A stretch of DNA of 7,244 nucleotides from Allobrachymonas sp. (GCA_018054915.1 JAGPIR010000062.1:1-7244), one strand, 5' to 3'; shown: positions 1 to 6,975, numbered from the stretch's first letter. Program-made: numbers and translations. Notes: generated by a model not told the origin, from the letters alone.

Positions 1-870
1 GTAGGCTTCAGTCTGCAGCAATTGCTGGACGTGTACGCTGCCGGTGGTTGCGATCCGTCCCAGATCGTTGCGCAACAGGTCGACGATCATCACGTTTTCG
101 GCGCGCTCCTTGGCGCTGGTTTGCAGCTGCAGAGCCAGGGCTGCGTCCAATTCGGGTGTGGTGCCGCGTCGAGCCGTACCTTTCATGGGACGGGTAGTGA
201 TCCGGCCATCGGTGCGGTCCCAGTCGAAAAAAAGCTCCGGGGAAAGTGAAAGCACCTGATGGGAACCAAAATCCAGATAGGCGCCATACCGGCATTGCTG
301 GCGCCGCTGCAGGGATTCGTAGTAATGCCAGGGAGAAAAACCGTCGCCAGCCTGCGTTTGCGCGCGTAAGGTGTAGTTGACCTGGTAGGCGTCACCGGCT
401 GCAATCGCGTGTCGCACCGCGGCGATTTTTTTTGCGTAGTTATCCGAGGTTTCGTTTACGTGCCATTGCAGACCGATTTCTCCTGCCGGCTTTGATGGTG
501 CGGCACAGGGATGTGTTCCCGCAAGGCCATTGGCAAACACGGGATCGGGGTCCGGAGCATCAAACAGGGCAAAGGCCAGCAACGGCATAGCGTGTTTGGT
601 GTTTGGAGCAATATCCATGGCCTCGGCCATTTTCGGATCCAGGCCAGCGGCTGCCTCGTAGGCCAGGTAGCCGGCGGCCCAGGCGCCTTGCCGGGTGGCG
701 TGCTCGATACGCTGGAGCGCGGGCAAAACCTCGTGGGCGCACCATGCCAATTCAACTGCGTGGGGTGTGCTGAAATACAGCCGTGTGGGTTGGCCCTCGC
801 CCAAGTCGAAATCCATCACCATCTGCGGTTTGCAGGGATTGCTGGGAGGCATGTGGCCGGTATCTGTCAT
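1..870 (-). CDS. pabB: Aminodeoxychorismate synthase component I, N-terminal part (cut by left edge)
   Basis: This gene probably makes the chorismate-binding subunit that converts chorismate plus ammonia (from PabA) to 4-amino-4-deoxychorismate, the cytosolic first step to p-aminobenzoate and folate. The 290 residues visible read without a stop to the window edge. Seen motifs are AGDAYQVNYT (158-167), SPELFF (210-215), TRPMKGT (226-232) and ENVMIVDLLRNDLGRI (258-273). The lysine in PMKGT (K230) matches the PabB-type lysine that replaces the alanine of TrpE, which argues against anthranilate synthase. The start at 870 is chosen because AGGAG lies 10 nt upstream; in-frame Met7 is an alternative. 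The C-terminal catalytic part lies outside the window, so a fused PabC lyase domain cannot be judged. It sits 93 bp downstream of phoH2 on the same strand and could be cotranscribed. The family call is firm; PabB over another chorismate-using enzyme is likely. Confidence 0.9.
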   Translation of the reverse strand, partial: MTDTGHMPPSNPCKPQMVMDFDLGEGQPTRLYFSTPHAVELAWCAHEVLPALQRIEHATRQGAWAAGYLAYEAAAGLDPKMAEAMDIAPNTKHAMPLLAFALFDAPDPDPVFANGLAGTHPCAAPSKPAGEIGLQWHVNETSDNYAKKIAAVRHAIAAGDAYQVNYTLRAQTQAGDGFSPWHYYESLQRRQQCRYGAYLDFGSHQVLSLSPELFFDWDRTDGRITTRPMKGTARRGTTPELDAALALQLQTSAKERAENVMIVDLLRNDLGRIATTGSVHVQQLLQTEAY

Positions 871-963
871 GGAAAAGGGGCTCCTGTTTGTCTGGGCGCG
901 CATAGCCAACGGGTCATGCGCATCCGGTCAGAAGCCAGGCTTTGCCTGATTTGCGCAGATTGG

Positions 964-2697
964 TTACAGCACTTCGCTGGCAAAGTCAGCCAACCGGGAG
1001 CGTTCGCCACGCGCCAAAGTGATGTGGCCGCTGTACGGCCAGCCCTTGAACTTGTCGACGACTGCGGTCAGCCCGGATGAGCCCTCGGTCAGATAGGGTG
1101 TGTCGATTTGCGACAGGTTGCCCATGCAGATCATTTTCGTACCGGGCCCTGCGCGTGTGATGAGGGTCTTCATCTGCTTGGGCGTGAGGTTCTGTGCTTC
1201 GTCGATGATGATGTACTTGTTCATGAACGTGCGGCCGCGCATGAAATTCATGCTCTTGATTTTGATGCGGCTGCGAATCAAGTCGTTGGTGGCGGCGCGA
1301 CCCCATTCTCCTGCGTTGCCGGTATTGGCGCCGTTCTTGGTCAGAAACTCCAGGTTGTCGTCGAGTGCGCCCATCCAGGGACCCATTTTTTCTTCCTCGG
1401 TTCCGGGCAGAAAGCCAATGTCTTCGCCCATGCTGACAGTGGCGCGGGTCATGATGATCTCGCTGTAGCGGCGTTCATCAAGCACCTGTGTGAGGCCGCA
1501 GGCCAGCGCCAGCAGGGTCTTTCCGGTGCCTGCGTTTCCTGCCAGCGTGACCAGGTCGATTTCGGGATCGAGCAACAGGTTCATGGCAAAATTCTGTTCT
1601 CGGTTGCGCGCGGTCACACCCCAGGCAGACTGCTTGGGATGGGCGCAGTCTCGCAGGGTTTTGAGCACGGCGCTGTCACCGCGGATTTCGGTCACCCGGG
1701 CGTAAAGGCTGGTTTCTCCGGGTTGTTCAAAATAGACAAACTGGTTGATGAGCATTTGCTGAACCAGCGAACCGTGAACGCGGTAAAAAGTGTGCGCGCC
1801 CTCCTTCCAGCTTTCGATGTTTTCAGGCTGGGTGTCCCAGAAGCGAGCCGGCAGCACCAGCGTTCCGGCGTACAACATTTCGTCATCACCGAGAGCCTTG
1901 TCGTTCTCGTAGTCTTCTGCTGCAAGTCCCAGAGCTCGCGCCTTGACGCGCATGTTGATGTCCTTGGAGACCAGCACGACCTCACGTTCCGGATGGTGTT
2001 TTTCCAGCGCTGCCACCACCCCTAGAATCTGGTTGTCTGCCTTGCTCTGAGGCAGAGCCTGCATGGGAAGGTTGTAGTCGAGCAACCGGGTCTGGAAGAA
2101 CAGGCGCCCGGTGGCTTCCTTGTTGCCCAAGGCATCAAGCGGCAGGCCATCGACCAATTTCTCCTTGGGCATAGTGGCCACGAGGGCGTCCAGCATCCGG
2201 CTGGCCTGCCGCACATTGCGCGCAACCTCATTGGTGCCTTTCTTGTGGCTGTCCATTTCCTCCAAAACGACCAGGGCCAAGTAAATGTCGTGTTCTTCAA
2301 AACGGAAGAGGCAGGTCGGATCGTGCATCAGCACGTTGGTGTCAAGCACAAACAGCTTGCGGGCATCGGCTGAAGACGGTCTTGCTTGTTTGCGCGTTTT
2401 GGTGTTTTGGGCAGCCACGGATACCGCGACGGCGCTACGTGTGGCTGTAATGGCCGGTTTTTGTGCAGTTTCTGGTGATGCCGGTGAGGCAGCTGGCGCA
2501 ACGGATGCGATTACCGTTTGTCCAGCATGGTTGCCAATCACGGGGTCTTGCGGCGCCGCGGCGCGTTTGCGCCTTTTGCTGGTCGCAGACGCGCTTGTGT
2601 TTTCCGATGGTTCAGCGGGTTTGGGCGAAACAGACAAGGGAATGTCATCAATGGAAAGGGTGCTGGCACGCTTTTTTGGGGGCGGGGGCAATGGCAT
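964..2697 (-). CDS. phoH2: PIN-PhoH family protein (PIN nuclease-fold domain plus PhoH ATPase)
   Basis: The 577-residue protein has three parts. Residues 1 to about 112 are an Ala/Pro/Ser/Lys-rich, probably disordered tail. A PIN domain covers about 114-265, starting at KLFVLDTNVLMHDP (D119) with further acidic residues at LEEMDSHK (E146, E147, D149) and VSKDIN (D246). A PhoH P-loop ATPase covers about 370-577, with Walker A GNAGTGKT (387-394), Walker B IIIDEAQN (496-503), GNLSQID (526-532) and a final ERSRLADFASEVL. Mycobacterial PhoH2 of this domain order has been described as an ATP-dependent RNA helicase/RNase; that role is inferred here. E. coli PhoH lacks the PIN domain. The start at 2697 (MPLPPPPKKR) is preferred over an upstream extension to 2832, whose extra 45 residues look like translated promoter DNA. 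No strong Shine-Dalgarno precedes it, so the exact start is uncertain. Confidence 0.93.
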   Translation of the reverse strand: MPLPPPPKKRASTLSIDDIPLSVSPKPAEPSENTSASATSKRRKRAAAPQDPVIGNHAGQTVIASVAPAASPASPETAQKPAITATRSAVAVSVAAQNTKTRKQARPSSADARKLFVLDTNVLMHDPTCLFRFEEHDIYLALVVLEEMDSHKKGTNEVARNVRQASRMLDALVATMPKEKLVDGLPLDALGNKEATGRLFFQTRLLDYNLPMQALPQSKADNQILGVVAALEKHHPEREVVLVSKDINMRVKARALGLAAEDYENDKALGDDEMLYAGTLVLPARFWDTQPENIESWKEGAHTFYRVHGSLVQQMLINQFVYFEQPGETSLYARVTEIRGDSAVLKTLRDCAHPKQSAWGVTARNREQNFAMNLLLDPEIDLVTLAGNAGTGKTLLALACGLTQVLDERRYSEIIMTRATVSMGEDIGFLPGTEEEKMGPWMGALDDNLEFLTKNGANTGNAGEWGRAATNDLIRSRIKIKSMNFMRGRTFMNKYIIIDEAQNLTPKQMKTLITRAGPGTKMICMGNLSQIDTPYLTEGSSGLTAVVDKFKGWPYSGHITLARGERSRLADFASEVL

Positions 2698-2759
2698 TGG
2701 AAGTCTTTGATCAGGCAAAAAAGAAAAGGTCTGCCAGAGACCGACTATATGGCTGCCTG

Positions 2760-2802
2760 GCAATATACATCCTTTGTTGCGAAGCCGTTGCAATATGCAT
2801 CC
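2760..2802. repeat. Pair of 13-bp direct repeats upstream of phoH2
   Basis: GCAATATACATCC (2760-2772) recurs as GCAATATGCATCC (2790-2802), with 12 of 13 bases identical and 30 bp between start points, close to three helical turns. The copies lie 63-105 bp upstream of the phoH2 start, in the spacer between phoH2 and the divergent ldtD. Read on the minus strand they contain TATATT and CATATT, which resemble -10 hexamers, but I found no good -35 match for either. They could be operator half-sites or chance. Confidence 0.4.
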
Positions 2803-2898
2803 CAGGCGCTGGCGCAGAACAATCACAGTCATCCGTCGGGTATTGCCGGAATTTATCCAAAAAACAACGCAATTTTCTTTGGGCTGACAGATTGTTTA

Positions 2899-2904
2899 CA
2901 TAAT
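2899..2904 (+). promoter_or_regulatory. Candidate -10 element for the L,D-transpeptidase gene
   Basis: CATAAT matches five of six positions of the sigma-70 -10 hexamer and would place the transcription start near 2911, giving a leader of about 60 nt. No convincing -35 sequence lies 16-18 bp upstream (the bases there read TCTTTG), so this is a weak prediction. Confidence 0.22.
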
Positions 2905-2933
2905 CGCTGTGGATGTTTGTGAACGTTGTTAGG

Positions 2934-2947
2934 ATCATTGCAATGAT
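2934..2947. promoter_or_regulatory. Perfect 14-bp palindrome in the leader of the L,D-transpeptidase gene
   Basis: ATCATTGCAATGAT is a perfect inverted repeat with no spacer, ending 25 bp before the start codon at 2973. Its position and twofold symmetry fit a dimeric repressor site, or a small stem in the mRNA leader. No regulator gene is adjacent and I do not recognise the motif as a known operator. Confidence 0.35.
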
Positions 2948-2972
2948 TGCAGCGGGCAAGAAGTAAAAAATC

Positions 2973-4547
2973 ATGACAACGTCATCCATCCGTTCGTTTT
3001 CCCTGTGGCATGCGCTGGCAACACTGGCGATGGCTGTTGCTACCGCCGGTCATGCACAAAATGTTGATCGTCTGGTGACGAGGCGTTGGTTTAATCCACA
3101 AAACCAGCAGCCGAGTTTGTTGGCGGTGCAGGCGGTCAGGCAACTGGCAACTGCAGATGCGGAGGGCCTGTCACCACAAGACTATCAGGCGGCAGAACTT
3201 GAGCATGCGCTGGCGTCTGCCGTAAAAGCACCCCTTTCGGTCGAGGAGGGTGCCCGGCTTGACACCCGCATCAACCAATCAGTCGTTCGTTATCTCAACG
3301 ACCTGCATCGTGGCCGGATCAATCCCCATACCATTGGTGAAAATTATTCCCGGGATGGCCGGCCTATTCTGGACACCGAAAACCTGCTGGAACAGGCGGC
3401 GCAGAAGGGCAGCCTGGAGTCCGTCTGGCAGACCGCCATTCCACGGGTACCCATGTATGCCGGATTGCGGACGCAATTGCAGCGCTATCTGCGCTTGCAC
3501 AATGATCCCGCATGGTCTGAACCGTTGCCAGCGCCAGTAAAAGGGAAGGCGGCCAGCGCAGGAATGGGGGAAGTTGTGCGGAATAGGCTGGTGCAACGTC
3601 TGGTTTTGCTGGGAGACATGTCCGCCGATGCAGCCAGGGATCCGGCAAGCCTGGAATCTGCACTTCCGGTTGCCTTGAAGGCATTCCAGTCACGCCATGC
3701 CCTCAATGAAACGGGGCAGGCTGATCGCGCCACCATCGAGCAGCTCAATGTATCGCCTGCCGAGCGGGCCGAGCAAATTGCGCAGACCATGGAACGTCTG
3801 CGCTGGGCACCCCTGCATCAGCAACGCCGCATGATTGTCGTGAACGTTCCGGAATTCCGTCTGCGTATGTATACGCTGACGGATGATGGCGCGGTGCAGA
3901 GTGTCTTGCCCATCAACGTCATTGTCGGTAAGGCCAGCGGTACACGCACACCCCTGTTCAACAAGGACATGGTGCGTGTGGAGTTCAATCCCTATTGGAA
4001 TGTGCCCTTGTCGATTGCACGCAAGGAAATGGTGCCACGCTTGCAGCGCGATCCTGGTTATGTTGACCGCAACAATTTTGAAATTGTGGGGCCGAGCGGC
4101 GGCCGCTTCAGCGTCACTCCCGAGACGCTGGCAGACCTGGCCAGCGGCAACATGCGCATCCGTCAGCGGCCGGGACGGGGCAATGCACTGGGCGGCGTGA
4201 AGTTCATTTTCCCCAACAAAGACAATATTTACCTGCACCACACCTCTTCTCCGGGCCTTTTCAACCGTGACGACAGGGCCTTGAGCCATGGATGCGTGCG
4301 GGTGGAAGACCCGGTGGCGCTGGCCAAATTCGTTCTGCAGGATGATCCGCAATGGCCGGAGCAGCGCATCCGCCAGGTCATGGACAAGCGCATTAGCAGT
4401 ACCGTCCAGATCAAGGAGCCCATTCCGGTCATCCTCACCTATCTCACCGCGGTTATTGATGAAACGGGCAGGCTTCGTTTTCTGCCTGATGTCTACGGGC
4501 AGGATCGGGCACTCAAACAGGCCCTGCAAAAGCGCAACCGGGGATAA
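2973..4547 (+). CDS. ldtD: Periplasmic L,D-transpeptidase, YcbB/LdtD type (YkuD catalytic domain)
   Basis: The enzyme is predicted to form 3-3 (mDAP-mDAP) cross-links between peptidoglycan stems in the periplasm. The 524-residue protein starts with a Sec signal (hydrophobic about 11-25, likely cut after GHA at 28). An N-terminal scaffold follows, then a peptidoglycan-binding-like helical segment at about 197-260 (LPVALKAFQSRHALNETG). The YkuD domain spans about 286-460, with FNPYWNVP (338-345), YLHHTSSPGLF (420-430) and the catalytic SHGCVR (438-443, C441, H439). E. coli LdtD is longer, at 615 residues. The start at 2973 is fixed by an in-frame stop at 2964-2966 and preceded by a weak AAGAAG (2958-2963). 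The residue after LH in the YLHxT motif is His, where I recall Asp as usual. The neighbour mepK supports a role in 3-3 cross-link metabolism. The YkuD call is certain; the LdtD-specific reaction is inferred. Confidence 0.92.
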   Translation: MTTSSIRSFSLWHALATLAMAVATAGHAQNVDRLVTRRWFNPQNQQPSLLAVQAVRQLATADAEGLSPQDYQAAELEHALASAVKAPLSVEEGARLDTRINQSVVRYLNDLHRGRINPHTIGENYSRDGRPILDTENLLEQAAQKGSLESVWQTAIPRVPMYAGLRTQLQRYLRLHNDPAWSEPLPAPVKGKAASAGMGEVVRNRLVQRLVLLGDMSADAARDPASLESALPVALKAFQSRHALNETGQADRATIEQLNVSPAERAEQIAQTMERLRWAPLHQQRRMIVVNVPEFRLRMYTLTDDGAVQSVLPINVIVGKASGTRTPLFNKDMVRVEFNPYWNVPLSIARKEMVPRLQRDPGYVDRNNFEIVGPSGGRFSVTPETLADLASGNMRIRQRPGRGNALGGVKFIFPNKDNIYLHHTSSPGLFNRDDRALSHGCVRVEDPVALAKFVLQDDPQWPEQRIRQVMDKRISSTVQIKEPIPVILTYLTAVIDETGRLRFLPDVYGQDRALKQALQKRNRG

Positions 4548-4566
4548 GCCATCCCGCAAGAAACAG

Positions 4567-4590
4567 CGGGCGGCTGCATGCAGCCGCCCG
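4567..4590. terminator. Perfect 24-bp palindrome after ldtD, terminator-like stem-loop without U-tract
   Basis: A GC-rich, fully self-complementary 24-bp sequence is centred on TGCATGCA and begins 19 bp after the ldtD stop. In RNA it would form a stem of about ten pairs with a four-base loop. The bases that follow are GTAAACAAAC on the plus strand and GCTGTTTCTTG on the minus strand, so neither side has a proper U-run. It may be an inefficient terminator, an mRNA 3'-end stabiliser that separates ldtD from mepK expression, or a protein-binding palindrome. Confidence 0.5.
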
Positions 4591-4605
4591 GTAAACAAAC
4601 CGCCT

Positions 4606-4620
4606 CAAACTGTCAGTTTG
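4606..4620. other. Second small inverted repeat between ldtD and mepK
   Basis: CAAACTG-T-CAGTTTG is a perfect 15-nt inverted repeat, giving a six-pair stem with a GTC loop in RNA. It lies 15 bp after the 24-bp palindrome. No U-tract follows. It may act with the first hairpin in 3'-end formation or be incidental. Confidence 0.3.
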
Positions 4621-4670
4621 GGTCAGCTTGCAATTACAAAAAAATACTGGCCTGCTCTTGCAGACCTGAC

Positions 4671-4676
4671 TAGAAT
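4671..4676 (+). promoter_or_regulatory. Candidate -10 element for mepK
   Basis: TAGAAT matches five of six positions of the sigma-70 -10 hexamer. It would start transcription near 4683, about 40 nt before the mepK ATG and after both ldtD hairpins. The -35 position (TGGCCT at 17-bp spacing) is poor. If real, mepK has its own promoter beside any read-through from ldtD. Confidence 0.25.
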
Positions 4677-4723
4677 CGGCCCGGTTTGTTTCTGTTGCGG
4701 CCTGCGGGTCTGTTGTTATATTG

Positions 4724-5293
4724 ATGTCTGAAAATTTCCGTTCCCGGCGCACCTTTTTGCGGCAATCCACCCGGGTGGTGCAAATGGCCGCCGTTGGCGG
4801 CATGTTGGCCACTGGCAGTCGGTACGCTCTTGCCATTCCAACCAGCAATTCGCGTGCGTTGGCATTCGAAAATCTGCATACCCATGAACATTTGTCGCTG
4901 GTCTATGCGATCGGTGACGCTGTGTTGCCGCAGGCGCAACTGCGGCTGGACCATTTCCTGCGAGACCACTACACGGGCGAGGTCGGAACCATCGATCCGC
5001 AATTGTTTGATCTGCTCTATCGTCTGCGCATGACACTGGGAACACGCCTGTCTTTTCAGGTCATTTCCGGCTATCGCAGTCCTTTTACCAACAACCGCTT
5101 GCGCACTACCCGTTCCGGAGGCGTGGCCAAACGCAGCCTGCACATGGATGGCAAGGCTATTGATATTCGCCTGCCCGGGGTTGCATTGTCCGATCTGCGC
5201 GATGCCGCCCTCTCACTAAAAGCTGGCGGGGTGGGGTTTTATGCCAACGAGGACTTTGTGCACATCGATACCGGAAAGATCCGTTCCTGGTAA
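4724..5293 (+). CDS. mepK: Tat-exported YcbK/MepK-type murein endopeptidase (DUF882, M15-like zinc peptidase)
   Basis: E. coli MepK (YcbK) is a periplasmic hydrolase that cleaves 3-3 cross-links in peptidoglycan, and this 189-residue protein has the same layout. A twin-arginine signal SRRTFLR (7-13) is followed by a hydrophobic stretch (about 18-30) and a likely cleavage after ALA (35-37). The M15-like domain shows SGYRSPFTNNRLR (115-127), SLHMDGKAIDI (138-148) and FVHIDTG (178-184). These give expected zinc ligands H140, D147 and H180. ATG at 4724 is chosen because the twin-arginine motif needs an upstream start; TTG at 4721 would add one residue. No Shine-Dalgarno is evident, and the bases just before the start read TTATATTG. 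It follows ldtD by 176 bp on the same strand. Fold and export are well supported; 3-3 specificity is inferred from orthology and context. Confidence 0.92.
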   Translation: MSENFRSRRTFLRQSTRVVQMAAVGGMLATGSRYALAIPTSNSRALAFENLHTHEHLSLVYAIGDAVLPQAQLRLDHFLRDHYTGEVGTIDPQLFDLLYRLRMTLGTRLSFQVISGYRSPFTNNRLRTTRSGGVAKRSLHMDGKAIDIRLPGVALSDLRDAALSLKAGGVGFYANEDFVHIDTGKIRSW

Positions 5294-5446
5294 GCGCAGA
5301 TGGTCATTTTCGGGTCCCGGCGTGTTCGGGATGGATGTTGCAACGTGGACATGGCAGGAGTGAATCCATGCTGTTCGGCGCGCCGCCAGCCCCTTGGTTG
5401 CGGGAGAACCTGAAAAGACTGGCTGCGGGGCCGCTCAGAGTGATGT

Positions 5447-6874
5447 TCAAAATCCGTCGCTGTCGGCCATGTTGGCTAGATTTTCGAACCGTGTCATGGG
5501 CTTGATGAAGGCCAGCTTGACGGTGCCCGTGGGGCCATTGCGCTGCTTGCCGATGATGATTTCGGCCACGCCCTGATCCTTGCTTTCCTTGTTGTAGTAA
5601 TCGTCGCGGTAGATGAACATGATGACGTCCGCGTCCTGTTCGATGGCGCCTGATTCACGCAAGTCGCTCATCAGCGGCCGTTTGTCGTTGCGTGTTTCCA
5701 CGCTGCGGTTGAGCTGCGACAGCGCAATCACGGGGCATTGCAATTCCTTGGCCAGCATTTTCAGCCCGCGTGAAATTTCGCCCAGCTCGGTGGCGCGATT
5801 TTCGTCGCTGCTGGTCGAGCCGCTCATCAGCTGCAGGTAGTCGACCACGATCAGGCCGAGTTTTCCGCATTGCCGCGCCAGGCGGCGGGCATTGGCGCGC
5901 AGTTCGCTCGGGGTCAGTCCCGGCGTTTCGTCAATGTGCATGGAAATGTTGCGCAATTTTTCGATGGCCTCCGTCAGGCGCGGCCATTCGTCATCGTGCA
6001 ATTTGCCGGTGCGCAGGCGGCCCTGGTCGATGCGGCCAATCGAGCCCACCACCCGCACGGCCAGTTGCGCCGCGCCCATTTCCATGGAAAACACCGCCAC
6101 CGGCAGGCCTTCCTTGAGCGCCACGTGCTCGGCGATGTTGACAGCGAGCGCGGTCTTGCCCATTGAAGGGCGAGCAGCCAGGACGACCAAATCGCCGGCT
6201 TGAAAGCCGCTGGTCATGCGGTCGAGGTCGTAAAAACCGGTGGGTACGCCCGTGATGTCGTTGGGGTTGTCCGCCATTTCCTGCACGCGGTCGAGCAGTT
6301 GCACCACCAGCGATTCCATGGGCTGGAAGCCCTCTTTCATGCGGGAGCCTTCTTCGCCGATCTTGAAAATTTTCTGTTCGGCTTCGTCGAGCACTTTTTC
6401 GATGGCCATGCCCTGCGGGTTGAATGCCTTGGTGGCAATTTCGTCAGAGGCGGAAATGAGTTTGCGCAAGATGGAGCGTTCCCGCACGATCTCGGCATAG
6501 CGGCGGATGTTGCTGGCACTGGGCACAAACTGTGCGAGGGCATTGAGGTAGACCAGTCCGCCGACTTCCTCGGCCTTGCCAATGCTTTGCAAGGCTTCAA
6601 AGACGGTGATGACGTCGGCGGGCTTGCTGGCGTTGATGAGCTTGCCGATGGCTTCGAACGTTAGCTGGTGTTCGTACCGATAAAAATCGCTGGCAATCAG
6701 CAGGTCGGCTACGCGGTCCCAGGCATGGTTGTCGAGCAGCAGCCCGCCCAGCACACTGGATTCCGATTCGATGGAGTGGGGCGGCACGCGCAATTGCGCC
6801 AACTGCGGATCGCGGCTTTCATCCGGCCCATAGGAATCGTAGCTGGGCGTGGCGTAGATGGAGGAATTGTTCAT
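5447..6874 (-). CDS. dnaB: Replicative DNA helicase DnaB
   Basis: This is the hexameric 5'-3' helicase that unwinds DNA at the replication fork and recruits primase. The 475-residue protein is full length (E. coli DnaB is 471) and has no intein. The N-terminal DnaB domain covers about 30-135 (PHSIESESSVLGGLLLDN at 33-50). The RecA-like ATPase domain runs from about 190 to the end. It carries Walker A ARPSMGKTA (234-242, K240, T241), Walker B LIVVDYLQLM (341-350), SQLNR (386-390), SDLRESGAIEQDAD (403-416) and KQRNGPTG (443-450), whose R445 fits the arginine finger. The ATG at 6874 is preferred; a TTG at 6895 in the same frame would add seven residues. Neither has a clear Shine-Dalgarno. It converges with mepK across 153 bp in which I see no convincing terminator. 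Possible DnaA boxes lie upstream. Confidence 0.98.
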   Translation of the reverse strand: MNNSSIYATPSYDSYGPDESRDPQLAQLRVPPHSIESESSVLGGLLLDNHAWDRVADLLIASDFYRYEHQLTFEAIGKLINASKPADVITVFEALQSIGKAEEVGGLVYLNALAQFVPSASNIRRYAEIVRERSILRKLISASDEIATKAFNPQGMAIEKVLDEAEQKIFKIGEEGSRMKEGFQPMESLVVQLLDRVQEMADNPNDITGVPTGFYDLDRMTSGFQAGDLVVLAARPSMGKTALAVNIAEHVALKEGLPVAVFSMEMGAAQLAVRVVGSIGRIDQGRLRTGKLHDDEWPRLTEAIEKLRNISMHIDETPGLTPSELRANARRLARQCGKLGLIVVDYLQLMSGSTSSDENRATELGEISRGLKMLAKELQCPVIALSQLNRSVETRNDKRPLMSDLRESGAIEQDADVIMFIYRDDYYNKESKDQGVAEIIIGKQRNGPTGTVKLAFIKPMTRFENLANMADSDGF

Positions 6875-6927
6875 GGCGGCATGAGTGTGGCACAAAAGGC
6901 CATGGTAGGGTATTGGCGTGATCCCGT

Positions 6928-6936
6928 TGTGGATAA
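6928..6936 (-). promoter_or_regulatory. Perfect DnaA box upstream of dnaB
   Basis: The minus strand reads TTATCCACA, an exact match to the high-affinity DnaA box, 54 bp upstream of the dnaB ATG. A related 9-mer, TTACCCACA (one mismatch), lies at 6940-6948 in the same orientation with a 12-bp period. The region could be a DnaA-responsive control site for dnaB or a DnaA-titrating site. Confidence 0.6.
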
Positions 6937-6939
6937 CCT

Positions 6940-6948
6940 TGTGGGTAA
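6940..6948 (-). promoter_or_regulatory. Degenerate DnaA-box-like 9-mer next to the perfect box
   Basis: The minus strand reads TTACCCACA, one base from the consensus box, 12 bp from the perfect copy and in the same orientation. Alone it would be weak, but paired sites can bind DnaA cooperatively. Confidence 0.35.
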
Positions 6949-6966
6949 GCTGTGCCTAGTATGGGG

Positions 6967-6975
6967 AAAATATCA
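6967..6975 (-). promoter_or_regulatory. Candidate extended -10 promoter element for dnaB
   Basis: The minus strand reads TGATATTTT, that is TG-N followed by TATTTT (four of six -10 bases). No good -35 lies upstream. It would start transcription near 6960 with a leader of about 85 nt and would put both adjacent DnaA-like boxes just downstream of the start. Prediction only. Confidence 0.25.

Noticed and set aside
936..948. CAGGC-TTT-GCCTG hairpin between phoH2 and pabB as a terminator
   Set aside because: The stem is only five pairs with no U-run on either strand, and the genes may be cotranscribed.
511..1080. 189-residue plus-strand open frame opposite pabB and the phoH2 end
   Set aside because: The minus-strand frame carries the chorismate-binding motifs; this one is a shadow.
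1108..2025. 305-residue plus-strand open frame opposite phoH2
   Set aside because: It is antisense to the clearly conserved PIN-PhoH frame, shows no recognisable domain, and is best explained by GC-biased codon shadows.
2698..2832. 45-residue N-terminal extension of phoH2
   Set aside because: The extra residues have unlike composition (Cys, Ile, Arg) and cover the direct repeats and probable promoter region.
3690..4598. 302-residue minus-strand open frame opposite ldtD
   Set aside because: It lies antisense to the YkuD domain with its catalytic SHGCVR motif, has no recognisable motif, and would start inside the intergenic palindrome.
5315..5331. TCCCG/CGGGA hairpin in the mepK-dnaB convergent spacer as a terminator
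   Set aside because: It has five pairs with a seven-base loop and no U-tract on either strand. The remaining 5294-5446 holds only a short CGGCGCGCCG palindrome (5376-5385) and nothing that I could support as a gene.
6951..6959. A further DnaA-like 9-mer (TGTGCCTAG) continuing the 12-bp spacing
   Set aside because: It departs from the consensus at several positions and the period slips to 11, so it is likely chance.
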